From an uncultured Rhizobium sp. (GTDB lineage Bacteria; Pseudomonadota; Alphaproteobacteria; Rhizobiales; Rhizobiaceae), in contig CAMFIF010000009.1 in NCBI GenBank assembly GCA_945952415.1, positions 62,001-126,000 on the forward strand: a stretch of 64,000 bases of DNA, given 5' to 3'. This document shows, piece after piece, positions 44,149-53,110 of the stretch; the first letter of the stretch is position 1; each line of letters begins with the position of its first letter. The position numbers and the translations under genes are program-made. Under the pieces are notes generated by a model that was not told the DNA's origin, made no database searches, and saw only the letters and a list, made by a program, of their open reading frames with translations.

Positions 44149-45711
44149 TCAGAGCATGACCTCGATGAGGGAGGGTCCTTCCGCGGCCAGCGCCCGGGAG
44201 AGCGCCAGGCAGAGCTCTTCCGCCGTGGTCACCCGGCTCGAGGGCACGCCCATGCCCTCTCCGAGCTTCACCCAGTCGAGATCGGGGCGATCGAGATTCA
44301 TCATGGCGAGCGCACTCGGCCCCGGCTCGCCGGCACCGACGCCGGCAAATTCCATCTTCAGGATCTGGTAGGTGCGGTTGGAAAAGACCAGCGTGACCAC
44401 ATGCAGGCTTTCGCGCGCCTGGGTCCAGAGCGATTGCAGCGAATACATGGCGCTGCCATCACCGGTCAGGCAGATGACCGGGCGACCCGGCGCGCCAAGG
44501 GCCGCACCCGTCGCCACCGGCGGGGCAAAGCCGATGGAGCCGCCCATGTTCTGCAGCCAGTCATGGGGAGCGGCGGAGGCCGTCAGCGGATAGGAGTTGA
44601 AGCCGCCGGTGATCGCCTCGTCGACGACCACGGCATTTTCAGGCATGAGCGCGGCGAGCGCCTGGGCTATGGCCAGCGGATTGAGCGCACCGGTCGGCAG
44701 GGCCGCCTCGCGCCGGATTTCCTTCACCGGCTCGCTGCGGGTAGCGCCCACGGCTTCGGCCAGCGCCTCCAGCGCGGCGATGACATCTTCCGACAGGCTG
44801 CAGAGCGGATGGATCTCGGCCGCGGGATCTGTCAGCAGGCTCGGCTTGCCGGGATAGGCGAAGAAGCCGACCGGCTGGTTCGCCTGCACCGTGATCACGT
44901 GGCGATAGGGTTTGAGGGCCTGCACCGCCTGATCGACCGGATAGGGCAGCCGCTCGGCGGAGATGCGTCCGGCACCGCGCTCCACACGGGCCGCGAAGGT
45001 CTGGCTGAAGGCCCTGGCGCCGGTTTTCGCAACGATGCGGCCGACGATCTCCATCGCCTTTTCCGTCAGCGCCGCGCCGCCGAGGAACAGGGCGGCGGGC
45101 TCGCCCGAGGCGAGTGCCCTTGCGGCCTGTTCAATGGCATCGGCCCGCGGTGCCACCGGTTTCCTGGCCGGCACGGCGGCGGTTGCGGTATCGAAATGGA
45201 CCGCGCTGCCCGCCTCGTTCCAGGCGGCATCGCCGGGCAGGATCAGCGTGGCGATGGCGCCCGGGCGACCATTGGCCGCCTCGATGGCCTCTGCCGCGTG
45301 ACGGGCCACGTCATCGGGGGAATGGGAGCGCTTCAGCCAGTGGGAAAGCGGGCGGGCAATGCCATCCACGTCGCTCGTCAGCGGCGCATCATATTGCAGG
45401 TGCCAGCTGGCATGATCGCCTACCACATTGACGATGCCGGAGGAGGCCTTCATGGCATTGTGCAGCGCCGACAGGCCATTGGCGAGGCCGGGGCCCAGAT
45501 GGAGAAGCGTGGAGGCGGGCCTGCCGGCCATGCGATAATAGCCATCCGCCGCACCGGTGACCACGCCTTCGAACAGGCCGAGCACGCAGCGCATGCGGGG
45601 GTAGCGGTCGAGCGCGGCAACGAAGTGCATTTCCGACGTGCCGGGATTGGCAAAGCAGACCTCGATGCCGCCCGAAAGCAGCGTGTTGACCAGTATTTCC
45701 GCGCCGTTCAT
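44149..45711 (-). CDS. TPP-dependent acetolactate synthase/benzoylformate decarboxylase-like enzyme
   Basis: A 520-residue thiamine diphosphate enzyme. FANPGTSEMHFVAALD...VLGLFEGVVTGAADGYYRMAG holds the activating Glu; the TPP motif is GDGSAMYSLQSLWTQARE...FSNRTYQILKME. It is usually annotated as acetolactate synthase large subunit, but is closer in length and motifs to benzoylformate decarboxylase. The substrate is unknown. ATG 45711 has AGGAGAGG upstream. The frame stays open on the antisense side of the antiporter gene to 47703, but only the 520-residue part resembles a protein. Confidence 0.85.
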   Translation of the reverse strand: MNGAEILVNTLLSGGIEVCFANPGTSEMHFVAALDRYPRMRCVLGLFEGVVTGAADGYYRMAGRPASTLLHLGPGLANGLSALHNAMKASSGIVNVVGDHASWHLQYDAPLTSDVDGIARPLSHWLKRSHSPDDVARHAAEAIEAANGRPGAIATLILPGDAAWNEAGSAVHFDTATAAVPARKPVAPRADAIEQAARALASGEPAALFLGGAALTEKAMEIVGRIVAKTGARAFSQTFAARVERGAGRISAERLPYPVDQAVQALKPYRHVITVQANQPVGFFAYPGKPSLLTDPAAEIHPLCSLSEDVIAALEALAEAVGATRSEPVKEIRREAALPTGALNPLAIAQALAALMPENAVVVDEAITGGFNSYPLTASAAPHDWLQNMGGSIGFAPPVATGAALGAPGRPVICLTGDGSAMYSLQSLWTQARESLHVVTLVFSNRTYQILKMEFAGVGAGEPGPSALAMMNLDRPDLDWVKLGEGMGVPSSRVTTAEELCLALSRALAAEGPSLIEVML

Positions 45712-45855
45712 CAGCCTCTCCTGATATGGTTCCATCCTGTATCGGCCATCGACGCCAGAGGCGCAAGGGCAAACACCTTTGCCTTCGGGGCGCCAGCGCC
45801 TACTATGGCGCATGCCTTGCGCGGCCCCCGTTTGCGAATCGCCGAAAGCCCCTTC

Positions 45856-47640
45856 ATGACCGCACCCAATGCCCTGTTTTCCGAAGTCCTCGTGCTGCTC
45901 GGCGGCGTCACCATTGCCGCCCCCCTGTTCAAGAAGATCGGACTTGGAACGGTGCTCGGCTATCTCGCCGCGGGCGTGGTGATCGGGCCGCTGCTGCGCA
46001 TCGTCACGACGGGGGAAGAAATCCTCTCCGTATCGGAGCTCGGGGTCGTCTTCCTGCTCTTCATCATCGGGCTGGAGCTGAAGCCCTCCCGCCTCTGGCA
46101 GATGCGGCGGGATATTTTCGGCCTCGGCCTCGCCCAGGTGGTGGTGACCGGGCTGGTGCTGACGGCCGCCATCGGGTTTTCCGGGCTCACGGGCTGGAAG
46201 CCCGCCATCGTCGCGGGCTTCGGGCTTGCGCTTTCCTCCACGGCCTTTGCCATGCAGATCCTCGAAAGCGAGAGCGATGCCAACACGCGCTATGGGCAGC
46301 GCTCCTTCTCGATCCTGCTGTTCCAGGACCTGGCCATCGTGCCGCTTCTGGCGCTTACCAGTTTTCTGGACGGATCGGGCGAGAAGGCCACCAATCCGCT
46401 CTGGGTGGATATTGCCGTTGCGGTGGTGGCGGTGGGTGGCATGGTGCTTGCCGGTCGCTATCTTCTTTCCCGCCTCTTCAACGTGATTGCCCGCACCGGC
46501 GCGCGCGAGGCGATGATCGCGGCGGCGCTCTTTCTCGTTCTCGGCTCGGCCACGCTGATGCAGGCTGTCGGCCTTTCCATGGCCATGGGCGCTTTCCTGG
46601 CCGGCGTGATGCTGGCCGAAAGCAGCTACCGGCACGAGCTCGAGGCGGATATCGAGCCTTTCCGCGGCATTCTGCTCGCCACCTTCTTCATGGCGGTCGG
46701 CCTGTCGCTGGAGCTCGGCATTCTCGTGGACAAGCTTCTCGTCATCGCCCTTGCGGTGCCGGTGATGATGCTTCTGAAAGCCGGCGTGCTCTATGGGCTC
46801 TGCCGCCTGGCAGGCTCCGGCCATAATGATGCGATCCGCATTGCCTTTCTGCTGCCGCAGGGCGGCGAATTCGGCTTCGTGCTCTTCACCACGGCGGCGG
46901 CCTCGGGCCTCTTCTCGTCGGAAACCGCTTCGCTGCTGATTGCCGTCGTCACCCTCTCCATGGCGCTGACGCCGCTCGGCGCCGCTCTTTCCCGCCGGAT
47001 GATGCGCGAGGGCGAAAAGGAAGTGATGGAGGAGGATTTCGAGGGCGCCGGCTCCGACGTGCTGATGATCGGCTTTTCCCGCTTCGGGCAGATCGCTTCG
47101 CAGGTGCTGCTCGCCGACGGGCGCGACGTGACGATCATCGATACGTCTGCCGACCGCGTGCGTCAGGCGGAACGCTTCGGCTTCCGGATCTATTTCGGCG
47201 ATGGCACCCGCAAGGACGTGCTGATGGCGGCGGGCATCGAGAAGGCGAAGATCGTTGCCGTCTGCACCAGCAAGCGCGAGATCACCGACCATATCATCTC
47301 GCTCATCCAGTCGGAATTTCCGGACGTGCGCCTCTTCGTGCGCTCCTATGACCGGATACATACGCTTTCGCTTCGGGAAAAGGGCGTGGAATACGAGCTG
47401 CGCGAAACGCTGGAGTCCGGCCTGCTCTTCGGCGCGCGGACGCTGGAGGCGCTCGGCACCGACGATGCGACCGCCGACGAGATCCGCCGCGACATCCGTC
47501 GCCGAGACGAGGAACGCCTGGCGATCCAGGCCGCCGAAGGGCTGCTCGCCGGAACCAGCATGCTTCACACCCGCCCGGTCACGCCGGAACCGCTGATGAA
47601 GCCCCGGCGCGGAAAGGTGACGGAAGAAGCAAAGGGGTAA
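45856..47640 (+). CDS. CPA2-family cation/proton antiporter with RCK domain (KefB/C-like)
   Basis: 594 residues. About twelve membrane helices (KKIGLGTVLGYLAAGVVIGP, ELGVVFLLFIIGLEL, LPQGGEFGFVLF) precede an RCK_N/TrkA-N domain from ~400 (DVLMIGFSRFGQIASQVL, FGDGTRKDVLMAAGIEKA). It resembles K+ efflux system KefB/KefC and may export K+ under electrophile or pH stress. It is divergent from the TPP enzyme gene; ATG 45856 has only a weak ribosome site. Confidence 0.92.
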   Translation: MTAPNALFSEVLVLLGGVTIAAPLFKKIGLGTVLGYLAAGVVIGPLLRIVTTGEEILSVSELGVVFLLFIIGLELKPSRLWQMRRDIFGLGLAQVVVTGLVLTAAIGFSGLTGWKPAIVAGFGLALSSTAFAMQILESESDANTRYGQRSFSILLFQDLAIVPLLALTSFLDGSGEKATNPLWVDIAVAVVAVGGMVLAGRYLLSRLFNVIARTGAREAMIAAALFLVLGSATLMQAVGLSMAMGAFLAGVMLAESSYRHELEADIEPFRGILLATFFMAVGLSLELGILVDKLLVIALAVPVMMLLKAGVLYGLCRLAGSGHNDAIRIAFLLPQGGEFGFVLFTTAAASGLFSSETASLLIAVVTLSMALTPLGAALSRRMMREGEKEVMEEDFEGAGSDVLMIGFSRFGQIASQVLLADGRDVTIIDTSADRVRQAERFGFRIYFGDGTRKDVLMAAGIEKAKIVAVCTSKREITDHIISLIQSEFPDVRLFVRSYDRIHTLSLREKGVEYELRETLESGLLFGARTLEALGTDDATADEIRRDIRRRDEERLAIQAAEGLLAGTSMLHTRPVTPEPLMKPRRGKVTEEAKG

Positions 47641-47765
47641 TTTCACACCCTGCCCGCTCTCTCGCGAGCGAAACCGCCAGGCGCGCCCATATTGCTGCAA
47701 CACTTCGGCTCTTACAGAAGGAATTAACGCTCGGCCCGACCGGCATTCATGACGCTCGAGCGCCG

Positions 47766-48650
47766 TCAGGGCGCGCGCAGGCGCTTTTCCATTTCCCGTT
47801 CGAGGGCGCGCTTCAGATCGTCCTTGATGGCGGCCGAGGCTGCGAGGACCTGGCTTGCCTTCAGGAAATCGAGCACGCGGAAGCGGTTCACGGCGGGTTT
47901 CAGGAGGATCTGGGGTTCGGCAAGCTTCAGTTTGAGGGCGAGATTGGCCTGCATCATCAGCTGGCTCGCGCCGAAGATGCTGTCGATGCGGTTCGGAATA
48001 TGGGTTCCGTCGCCCTCGGGGCCGCCGACGACATCGATGCCGATGACGATATCGGCGAGCGGCAGGAGTTCCTCATAGGGCACGGGATCGAAGACGCCGC
48101 CATCGATCATCACCCGCCCGTCGATCATGACGGGCATGAAGATCGCCGGAAGGGCCGCGCTTGCCGCGAGCGCACGGATGATCTCCCCCTCCTCGATCAC
48201 CTTCTCGCACTGGCCGTAGTAATCCGTGGCGGAGACCATCAGCGGAATCTGAAGGTCTGCGAAGGTTTCGGGAATGGCCTCCGGCAGGAAGACGCGGAGG
48301 ATGCGCTCCAGATTGAACTGGCCCATGCGGAAGCCGCCGGTGACCGCCGCCTTCATGCTGGGCGGGCGCAGGCTCCACAGCCGGTTCACCACATTGGCGC
48401 GGTTGCCGATGGTGGCGAGCGTATGGGCGCGGATATCGGCACCCCGCATGCCGGCCGCCATGCCCGCGCCCATGATGGCGCCGATGGACGCGCCTGATAT
48501 GGCCACGGGGCGGATGCCAAGTTCATCGAGCGCCTCGATGACGTGAATATGGGCAAGGCCGCGCGCGCCGCCGCCGCCGAAGGCTACCGCCACCGTTGGG
48601 GTGGCGGAAGGGAGGGATGAAAGCGGTGCGGAAAGATGGGCAGGGTTCAT
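47766..48650 (-). CDS. Patatin-like phospholipase
   Basis: 294 residues. The oxyanion loop is GGGGARGLAHIHVIEAL, the nucleophile elbow GASIGAIMG with the catalytic Ser, and the Asp is in the DGGVFDPVPYEELL motif. RssA-like acyl hydrolases in this group act on membrane lipids. No signal peptide is clear. It is convergent with the antiporter gene and follows rsmD by 35 bases. Confidence 0.9.
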   Translation of the reverse strand: MNPAHLSAPLSSLPSATPTVAVAFGGGGARGLAHIHVIEALDELGIRPVAISGASIGAIMGAGMAAGMRGADIRAHTLATIGNRANVVNRLWSLRPPSMKAAVTGGFRMGQFNLERILRVFLPEAIPETFADLQIPLMVSATDYYGQCEKVIEEGEIIRALAASAALPAIFMPVMIDGRVMIDGGVFDPVPYEELLPLADIVIGIDVVGGPEGDGTHIPNRIDSIFGASQLMMQANLALKLKLAEPQILLKPAVNRFRVLDFLKASQVLAASAAIKDDLKRALEREMEKRLRAP

Positions 48651-48685
48651 GCGTGACCGTTCCTATGGCCGCCCCCGCCTTGCGA

Positions 48686-49243
48686 TCAGGGCTGGTAGCG
48701 GTAGAAATGCATTCTCGTATCGCCGAAGGTCCGTTCTTCCAGGAAGCGGAAGACGGGAGCCATATGGGGTTCTATATCGGCTCTTTCCTCCAGAACGACA
48801 AGCGCGCCGGCGTGAAGCCAGCCGCCGGCCGCCGCAGCCTGCAGCGCCTTTTCCCCGAGCGATTGAGCATAGGGCGGATCTGCAAAGGCAAAATGAAAGG
48901 GCTCCATGGTGCCGACGGCTCCGAGCGCGGTCGCATCGCGGCGGAGCATGCGGGCGCGGCCGGTGAGGCCCAGATTTTCGATATTCTGCCAGAGCAGGCC
49001 CCGGCCCTCGACGCTCGATTCGACGAAAAGGCCGAAACGGGCGCCACGCGACAGCGCCTCGATGCCCACGGCCCCGGTGCCGGCAAAGAGATCCATCACC
49101 CGCCCGCCATCCAGGGCTTCCGGATAGGCATGGGCGAGGATGTTGAACAGGCTTTCCCGCGTCCGGTCCGTGGTGGGCCGGATCGCGTCCGTCTTCGGTG
49201 TGGCGAGCGGGCGCCCGCGAAGATCGCCGCCGACGATGCGCAT
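48686..49243 (-). CDS. rsmD: 16S rRNA (guanine(966)-N2)-methyltransferase
   Basis: 185 residues. MRIVGGDLRGRPLATPK and IRPTTDRTRESLFNIL are the RsmD signature. DLFAGTGAVGIEALSRGA binds SAM and FADPPYAQ is the catalytic DPPY. It methylates G966 of 16S rRNA during 30S assembly. It starts 3 bases after the pseudouridine synthase stop. Confidence 0.95.
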   Translation of the reverse strand: MRIVGGDLRGRPLATPKTDAIRPTTDRTRESLFNILAHAYPEALDGGRVMDLFAGTGAVGIEALSRGARFGLFVESSVEGRGLLWQNIENLGLTGRARMLRRDATALGAVGTMEPFHFAFADPPYAQSLGEKALQAAAAGGWLHAGALVVLEERADIEPHMAPVFRFLEERTFGDTRMHFYRYQP

Positions 49244-49246
49244 GGA

Positions 49247-51166
49247 TCAGCCCTTGCGACCGCGCGGTGCGCCGCCGGACGGACGTCCGCCACCCGGACG
49301 GCCGCCGGACGGCTTGCCGCCAAAGGATTTTCCGCCGGAGGGCTTTCCACCGAAGGACTTGCCGCCTGAGGGCTTGCCGCCGAAGGGACGGTCACCCGAG
49401 GGCTTGCGCCCACCGGGACGCTCAGAACGCTCGGGCCGGTCTGCGAAGGCGCCGCGTTCGGCACGGGCCGGACGGTCGCCACGATCGGGGCGGTCGCCGC
49501 GCGGCGGACGGTCTCCGAAGGCGCCGCGTTCCGGCCTGTCGCCCCTTGGCGGACGCTCGCCGCGCGGGGCACGGTCGCCGCGATCCGGGCGGTCGCCGCC
49601 GAAGCGCTTCTTGCCGCCGAAGCCCTCGTCATCCTTCTTCGCCGGGGTTTCGGCGCGGATCCAGTCGCGGTCTTCGGCCGCGCGGGTAACCTTGACCCGC
49701 GGACCCTTGAGGTCGGGCGAAGCCACGACCGGCTTGGCATTGGGGATTGCACCGCGCTTGGAGCGCTGCTTTTCCGAGAGCGGCTTGGCGCCGGGCGCCA
49801 TCCAGACATTGGCCGTCCGGCTCGATCCCATCGGCTTGCGCTTCGGGGCGGCATCGAACTGCTTGTCTTCCCGGTCACCGCGGTCACCGCGATCGAAAGA
49901 CTTCTCCCGGAAGGGCTTGCCGCCACGCTCGGCGCCGCGGGCCTTGCCGCGACTTTCCGGCTCGCCGCGTTCTTCCCGGGCGGGCTTGTCCCAGCCGCCG
50001 CGCTTCGGCGCTGCGGCGTCGTCGACCTCGTCCGCATCCCTGACCGGCTGGTTGTAGATCGGCGCATCGAAATTGGCGTGGGCTTCCTCGATGAGGCGGG
50101 GGCCGAGCTGATCGCGCAAGAGGCGGCCGCGCACTTCCACGACAGCACCTTCCGGCAGGTCGCCCAGCTGGAAGGGGCCGTAGGACAGGCGGATGAGGCG
50201 GTTCACCTCAAGGCCCAGCGCGCCCAGCACATTCTTGATCTCGCGGTTCTTGCCTTCGCGAAGACCCATGGTGATCCAGACATTGTGGCCCTGCTGGCGG
50301 TCGAGCACGGCGTCGATGCCGCCATAAAGCACGCCATCGACGGCAATGCCGTCCTTCAGCGTGTCGAGCTTGGCCTGGTCGATCTCGCCGTGGGCGCGCA
50401 CGCGGTAGCGGCGCAGCCAGCCGGTGGAGGGCAGTTCCAGCACGCGGGAAAGGCCGCCATCATTGGTCAGCAGAAGCAGACCTTCCGTATTGATGTCCAG
50501 ACGGCCGACGGAGAGCACGCGCGGCAGGTCTTCCGGCAGGTTGTCGAAGACGGTCGGGCGGCCTTCCGGATCGGAATTGGTGGTCACGAGGCCGGCGGGC
50601 TTGTGATAGAGCCAGAGCCGGGTGCGCTCGATGCCACGGATCGGCATGCCATCCACCTCGATGCGGTCCGCAAGGGTGGCGAGCACGACGGGCGTATCCA
50701 GCACCGTGCCATTGACGCTGACGCGGCCTTCCATGATCATCCGCTCCACGTCACGGCGGGAGGCAACGCCCGCGCGGGCCAGCAGCTTGGAAATGCGCTC
50801 GGGCTTCGGGCCATCGCCCTCTGCCTGGACCGCTGCCGGGGCCGGACGGGGCCGGGCCGGACGCTGGTCGCCCCTGTCGGCAAAGGGCTTGCCCTTGCCG
50901 GCCGGCTTGCCGAAGGAACGGCCTTCGCGCTTTTCGCCAAACGGGCTCTTTTCGCGCTTCCCCCCCTCGCTGCGGGCGCCTGCGGCCCTGGATTTCCCGA
51001 AGGACCGTTCGGCCCCCTCGCCCTCGGCGGGCCGGTCAGCGCCGCGCGGGCCGCCGAAACGCTTTGCGGGCGGCTTGCCCCCGGGCTTGCCGGTGCGGTT
51101 TCTGTTGGCGCTATCACGCCCTGCGGCGGGCCGGCCGCCACGGCTGGACTTGTCTTTGGATGTCAT
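49247..51166 (-). CDS. rluB: RluB/RsuA-type pseudouridine synthase with long disordered tails
   Basis: A 639-residue RsuA-family enzyme. The S4 RNA-binding domain is at ~121-180 ([21 protein letters not shown]) and the catalytic Asp224 in [16 protein letters not shown]. The core ends near 370. An N-terminal ~115-residue and a C-terminal ~270-residue extension are rich in Gly, Arg, Lys and Pro, with repeated GDRP and GGKPSGG units. It modifies 23S rRNA (RluB type) or a related site. Such tails suggest RNA binding. Confidence 0.9.
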   Translation of the reverse strand: MTSKDKSSRGGRPAAGRDSANRNRTGKPGGKPPAKRFGGPRGADRPAEGEGAERSFGKSRAAGARSEGGKREKSPFGEKREGRSFGKPAGKGKPFADRGDQRPARPRPAPAAVQAEGDGPKPERISKLLARAGVASRRDVERMIMEGRVSVNGTVLDTPVVLATLADRIEVDGMPIRGIERTRLWLYHKPAGLVTTNSDPEGRPTVFDNLPEDLPRVLSVGRLDINTEGLLLLTNDGGLSRVLELPSTGWLRRYRVRAHGEIDQAKLDTLKDGIAVDGVLYGGIDAVLDRQQGHNVWITMGLREGKNREIKNVLGALGLEVNRLIRLSYGPFQLGDLPEGAVVEVRGRLLRDQLGPRLIEEAHANFDAPIYNQPVRDADEVDDAAAPKRGGWDKPAREERGEPESRGKARGAERGGKPFREKSFDRGDRGDREDKQFDAAPKRKPMGSSRTANVWMAPGAKPLSEKQRSKRGAIPNAKPVVASPDLKGPRVKVTRAAEDRDWIRAETPAKKDDEGFGGKKRFGGDRPDRGDRAPRGERPPRGDRPERGAFGDRPPRGDRPDRGDRPARAERGAFADRPERSERPGGRKPSGDRPFGGKPSGGKSFGGKPSGGKSFGGKPSGGRPGGGRPSGGAPRGRKG

Positions 51167-51236
51167 TTGCTGTTTGCCTTGGTTTGACCCGGTGTCCTAT
51201 CAGGTCAAAAGGCCGGGGTTAAGAGGAAATCTGCGG

Positions 51237-51686
51237 ATGGCGGAGACAAATCCGTATATGGAACGCGCCCTTCAGGAGGCGCGGGCGGCGGCGGCGCGGG
51301 GCGAGGTGCCGGTGGGCGCCGTGATCGTGCGCGACGGCACCCTGCTGGCGGCCGCCGGCAACCGCACCCGGGAACTGAAGGATATCACCGCCCATGCGGA
51401 GGTGCTGGCAATCCGGGCCGCGGCAGAAACTACGGGCGACGAACGGCTCGAAGGGGCCGATCTCTATGTAACCCTCGAACCCTGCACGCTCTGCGCGGCG
51501 GCCATTTCCTTCGCCCGCATCCGGCGGCTCTATTATGGCGCGGAGGACCCGAAGGGCGGCGGCGTGGACCATGGCGCGCGCTTCTATCGCCAGCCGACCT
51601 GCCATCACGCGCCGGATGTCTATTCGGGGATTGCCGAGCGCGAGGCAGCGGAGATTCTAAGGGCCTTTTTCGCCGAACGGCGTTAA
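51237..51686 (+). CDS. tadA: tRNA-specific adenosine deaminase
   Basis: 149 residues. Zinc-dependent deaminase that makes inosine 34 of tRNA-Arg(ACG). The HAE motif (AHAEVLAIRAA) carries the catalytic Glu and PCTLCAAAI two zinc Cys. ATG 51237 follows AGAGG. It is divergent from the rluB-like gene. Confidence 0.95.
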   Translation: MAETNPYMERALQEARAAAARGEVPVGAVIVRDGTLLAAAGNRTRELKDITAHAEVLAIRAAAETTGDERLEGADLYVTLEPCTLCAAAISFARIRRLYYGAEDPKGGGVDHGARFYRQPTCHHAPDVYSGIAEREAAEILRAFFAERR

Positions 51687-51718
51687 ACCTCACCCTTGGA
51701 GCCGCCGGAACGGCCTTC

Positions 51719-52219
51719 TCAGGCAAGCGCCGCTTCGGTCTTGCCGCTGGCGAAATCCAGCAGCGCCTGGCCTGCCAGCCGGTAGCGGATCCACTCGTCC
51801 TGCGGCTCGGCGCCGATCGACTTGTAAACGCGGATCGCCGGTTCGTTCCAGTCGAGCACGCTCCATTCGAAACGGCCGCAGCCCTTCTCAACGGCGATTT
51901 CCGCGAGACGGCGGAGAATGAGCTTGCCGGCGCCCGAACCGCGGAATTCCGGCGTGACATAGAGATCTTCCAGATAGAGGCCGTTGCGGCCCTGCCAGGT
52001 GGAATAATTGTAGAACCAGACGGCGAAGCCGGCGGCCTTCCCGTCCTTCTCGCAGATCAGCGCATGGGTGACCGCATCCTTGCCGAAGATGGACTGGCGA
52101 ATCGTCTCTTCCGTCGCTTCCACCTCGTTTTCGGCACGCTCATAGGCGGCGAGTTCGCGGATGAAGCGCAGGATGGTGGCGGCGTCGGCGGGTGTTGCGG
52201 GACGAAGGACAAAGGTCAT
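51719..52219 (-). CDS. GNAT-family N-acetyltransferase
   Basis: 166 residues. VLRPATPADAATILRFIRELAAYE, LEDLYVTPEFRGSGAGKLILRRLAEIA (acetyl-CoA loop) and RFEWSVLDWNEPAIRVYKSIGA fit the spermidine/spermine or diamine N-acetyltransferase-like group of GNATs. The substrate is inferred. ATG 52219 with AGGAAATCG is better than an ATG at 52246, which immediately follows the terminator of the upstream gene. Confidence 0.88.
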   Translation of the reverse strand: MTFVLRPATPADAATILRFIRELAAYERAENEVEATEETIRQSIFGKDAVTHALICEKDGKAAGFAVWFYNYSTWQGRNGLYLEDLYVTPEFRGSGAGKLILRRLAEIAVEKGCGRFEWSVLDWNEPAIRVYKSIGAEPQDEWIRYRLAGQALLDFASGKTEAALA

Positions 52220-52247
52220 CGCGATTTCCTGGGGGGTCTTGAACATG

Positions 52248-52275
52248 AAAACGGCCGCTTCTCCTGAAGCGGCCG
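52248..52275 (-). terminator. Terminator of the lipoprotein gene
   Basis: On the minus strand: stem CGGCCGCTTC (52275-52266) with GAAGCGGCCG (52261-52252), loop AGGA, followed by TTTT (52251-52248). Confidence 0.85.
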
Positions 52276-52331
52276 CGAATGGATGGCGCGTCTGGCGATC
52301 GAAAGCGATACCCCAGATCCAAGGGGGCGGC

Positions 52332-52958
52332 TTACTGGAAGGGCTGCCACCAGTTGCTGCCGGTGCCGGCCACGGTTGCGGCCTTGCGGCGGCGCTTTTC
52401 CTTGACCTTCTCCGGCTCGCCGAGATCGGTCAATGCAGCCGGATCGGCTTCGCGATAGGTGGGCGGCGGATCGGACAGATAACGGCGACCTTCGTAATTG
52501 CCCTTTTCGGTCTTCAGGTTTTCGCGGAACTGGGCGAACTGCGCCTGGGAGGACGTGCCCTGCTTGTCGCCGAAGCCGGGACCCTTGGCGAGCGGCGACT
52601 GGTAATTGGCATTGTTGCGGTTGTCTTCCGCTTCCTGCGCCAGGCGGGCGCGCATTTCCTCGGGGCTTTCGGCCCACTGGCCATTCTCCTTGTTGGCCAC
52701 GGAAGGCTGCGGGGCCACCAGCGCCGTCTGCTCGCCCGGCGGGGGGACGACGAGGCCGGGGCGCGGCGCATATCGGATGTTCTTCGACTTCGAGCCGCCG
52801 CCGATGGTGGCCGCGGCACCGATATCGTCAACCAGCTGCTCGGCGGCGGGCGTGCCGGTGCCATAAGTGGGGCTGCTGACGCAGCCGCTCAGGCCCGTGG
52901 TGGCAATGAGAAGGCCGGCCGTACCGGCGATGACGCGAATTGCACTCAGATTGCGCAT
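52332..52958 (-). CDS. Hypothetical lipoprotein
   Basis: A 208-residue exported protein. A signal peptide with lipobox LSGC places the lipidated Cys near residue 25. The mature part is mostly disordered (Gly, Pro, Gln, Asn, Arg-rich), with RARLAQEAEDNRNNANYQSP and a basic C-terminal stretch KEKRRRKA. I recognise no enzyme family. It follows ileS by 152 bases on the same strand and has its own terminator. ATG 52958 has GGAAGGG upstream. Confidence 0.75.
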   Translation of the reverse strand: MRNLSAIRVIAGTAGLLIATTGLSGCVSSPTYGTGTPAAEQLVDDIGAAATIGGGSKSKNIRYAPRPGLVVPPPGEQTALVAPQPSVANKENGQWAESPEEMRARLAQEAEDNRNNANYQSPLAKGPGFGDKQGTSSQAQFAQFRENLKTEKGNYEGRRYLSDPPPTYREADPAALTDLGEPEKVKEKRRRKAATVAGTGSNWWQPFQ

Positions 52959-53110
52959 GTAACCCTTCCAGCCTCGCCGGCGTGCCATCCCATGGAACCG
53001 GAGCCTTTTTTCAACCCCTGGCCCGGAAATCCGGCCATTTTCAGGCCGGTTGTACCGGATGAACCGCGAAAGCGCAATTCATCCGGCCGGTCATCCTCAA
53101 TTTGGCCGTT

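Noticed and set aside
44131..47703. Very long open frames on both strands across the TPP enzyme and antiporter genes (about 1170-1184 codons)
   Set aside because: They arise because the antisense of high-GC genes lacks stops. Only 44149-45711 (minus) and 45856-47640 (plus) encode recognisable families; the antisense parts are low-complexity His/Arg/Gly sequence.
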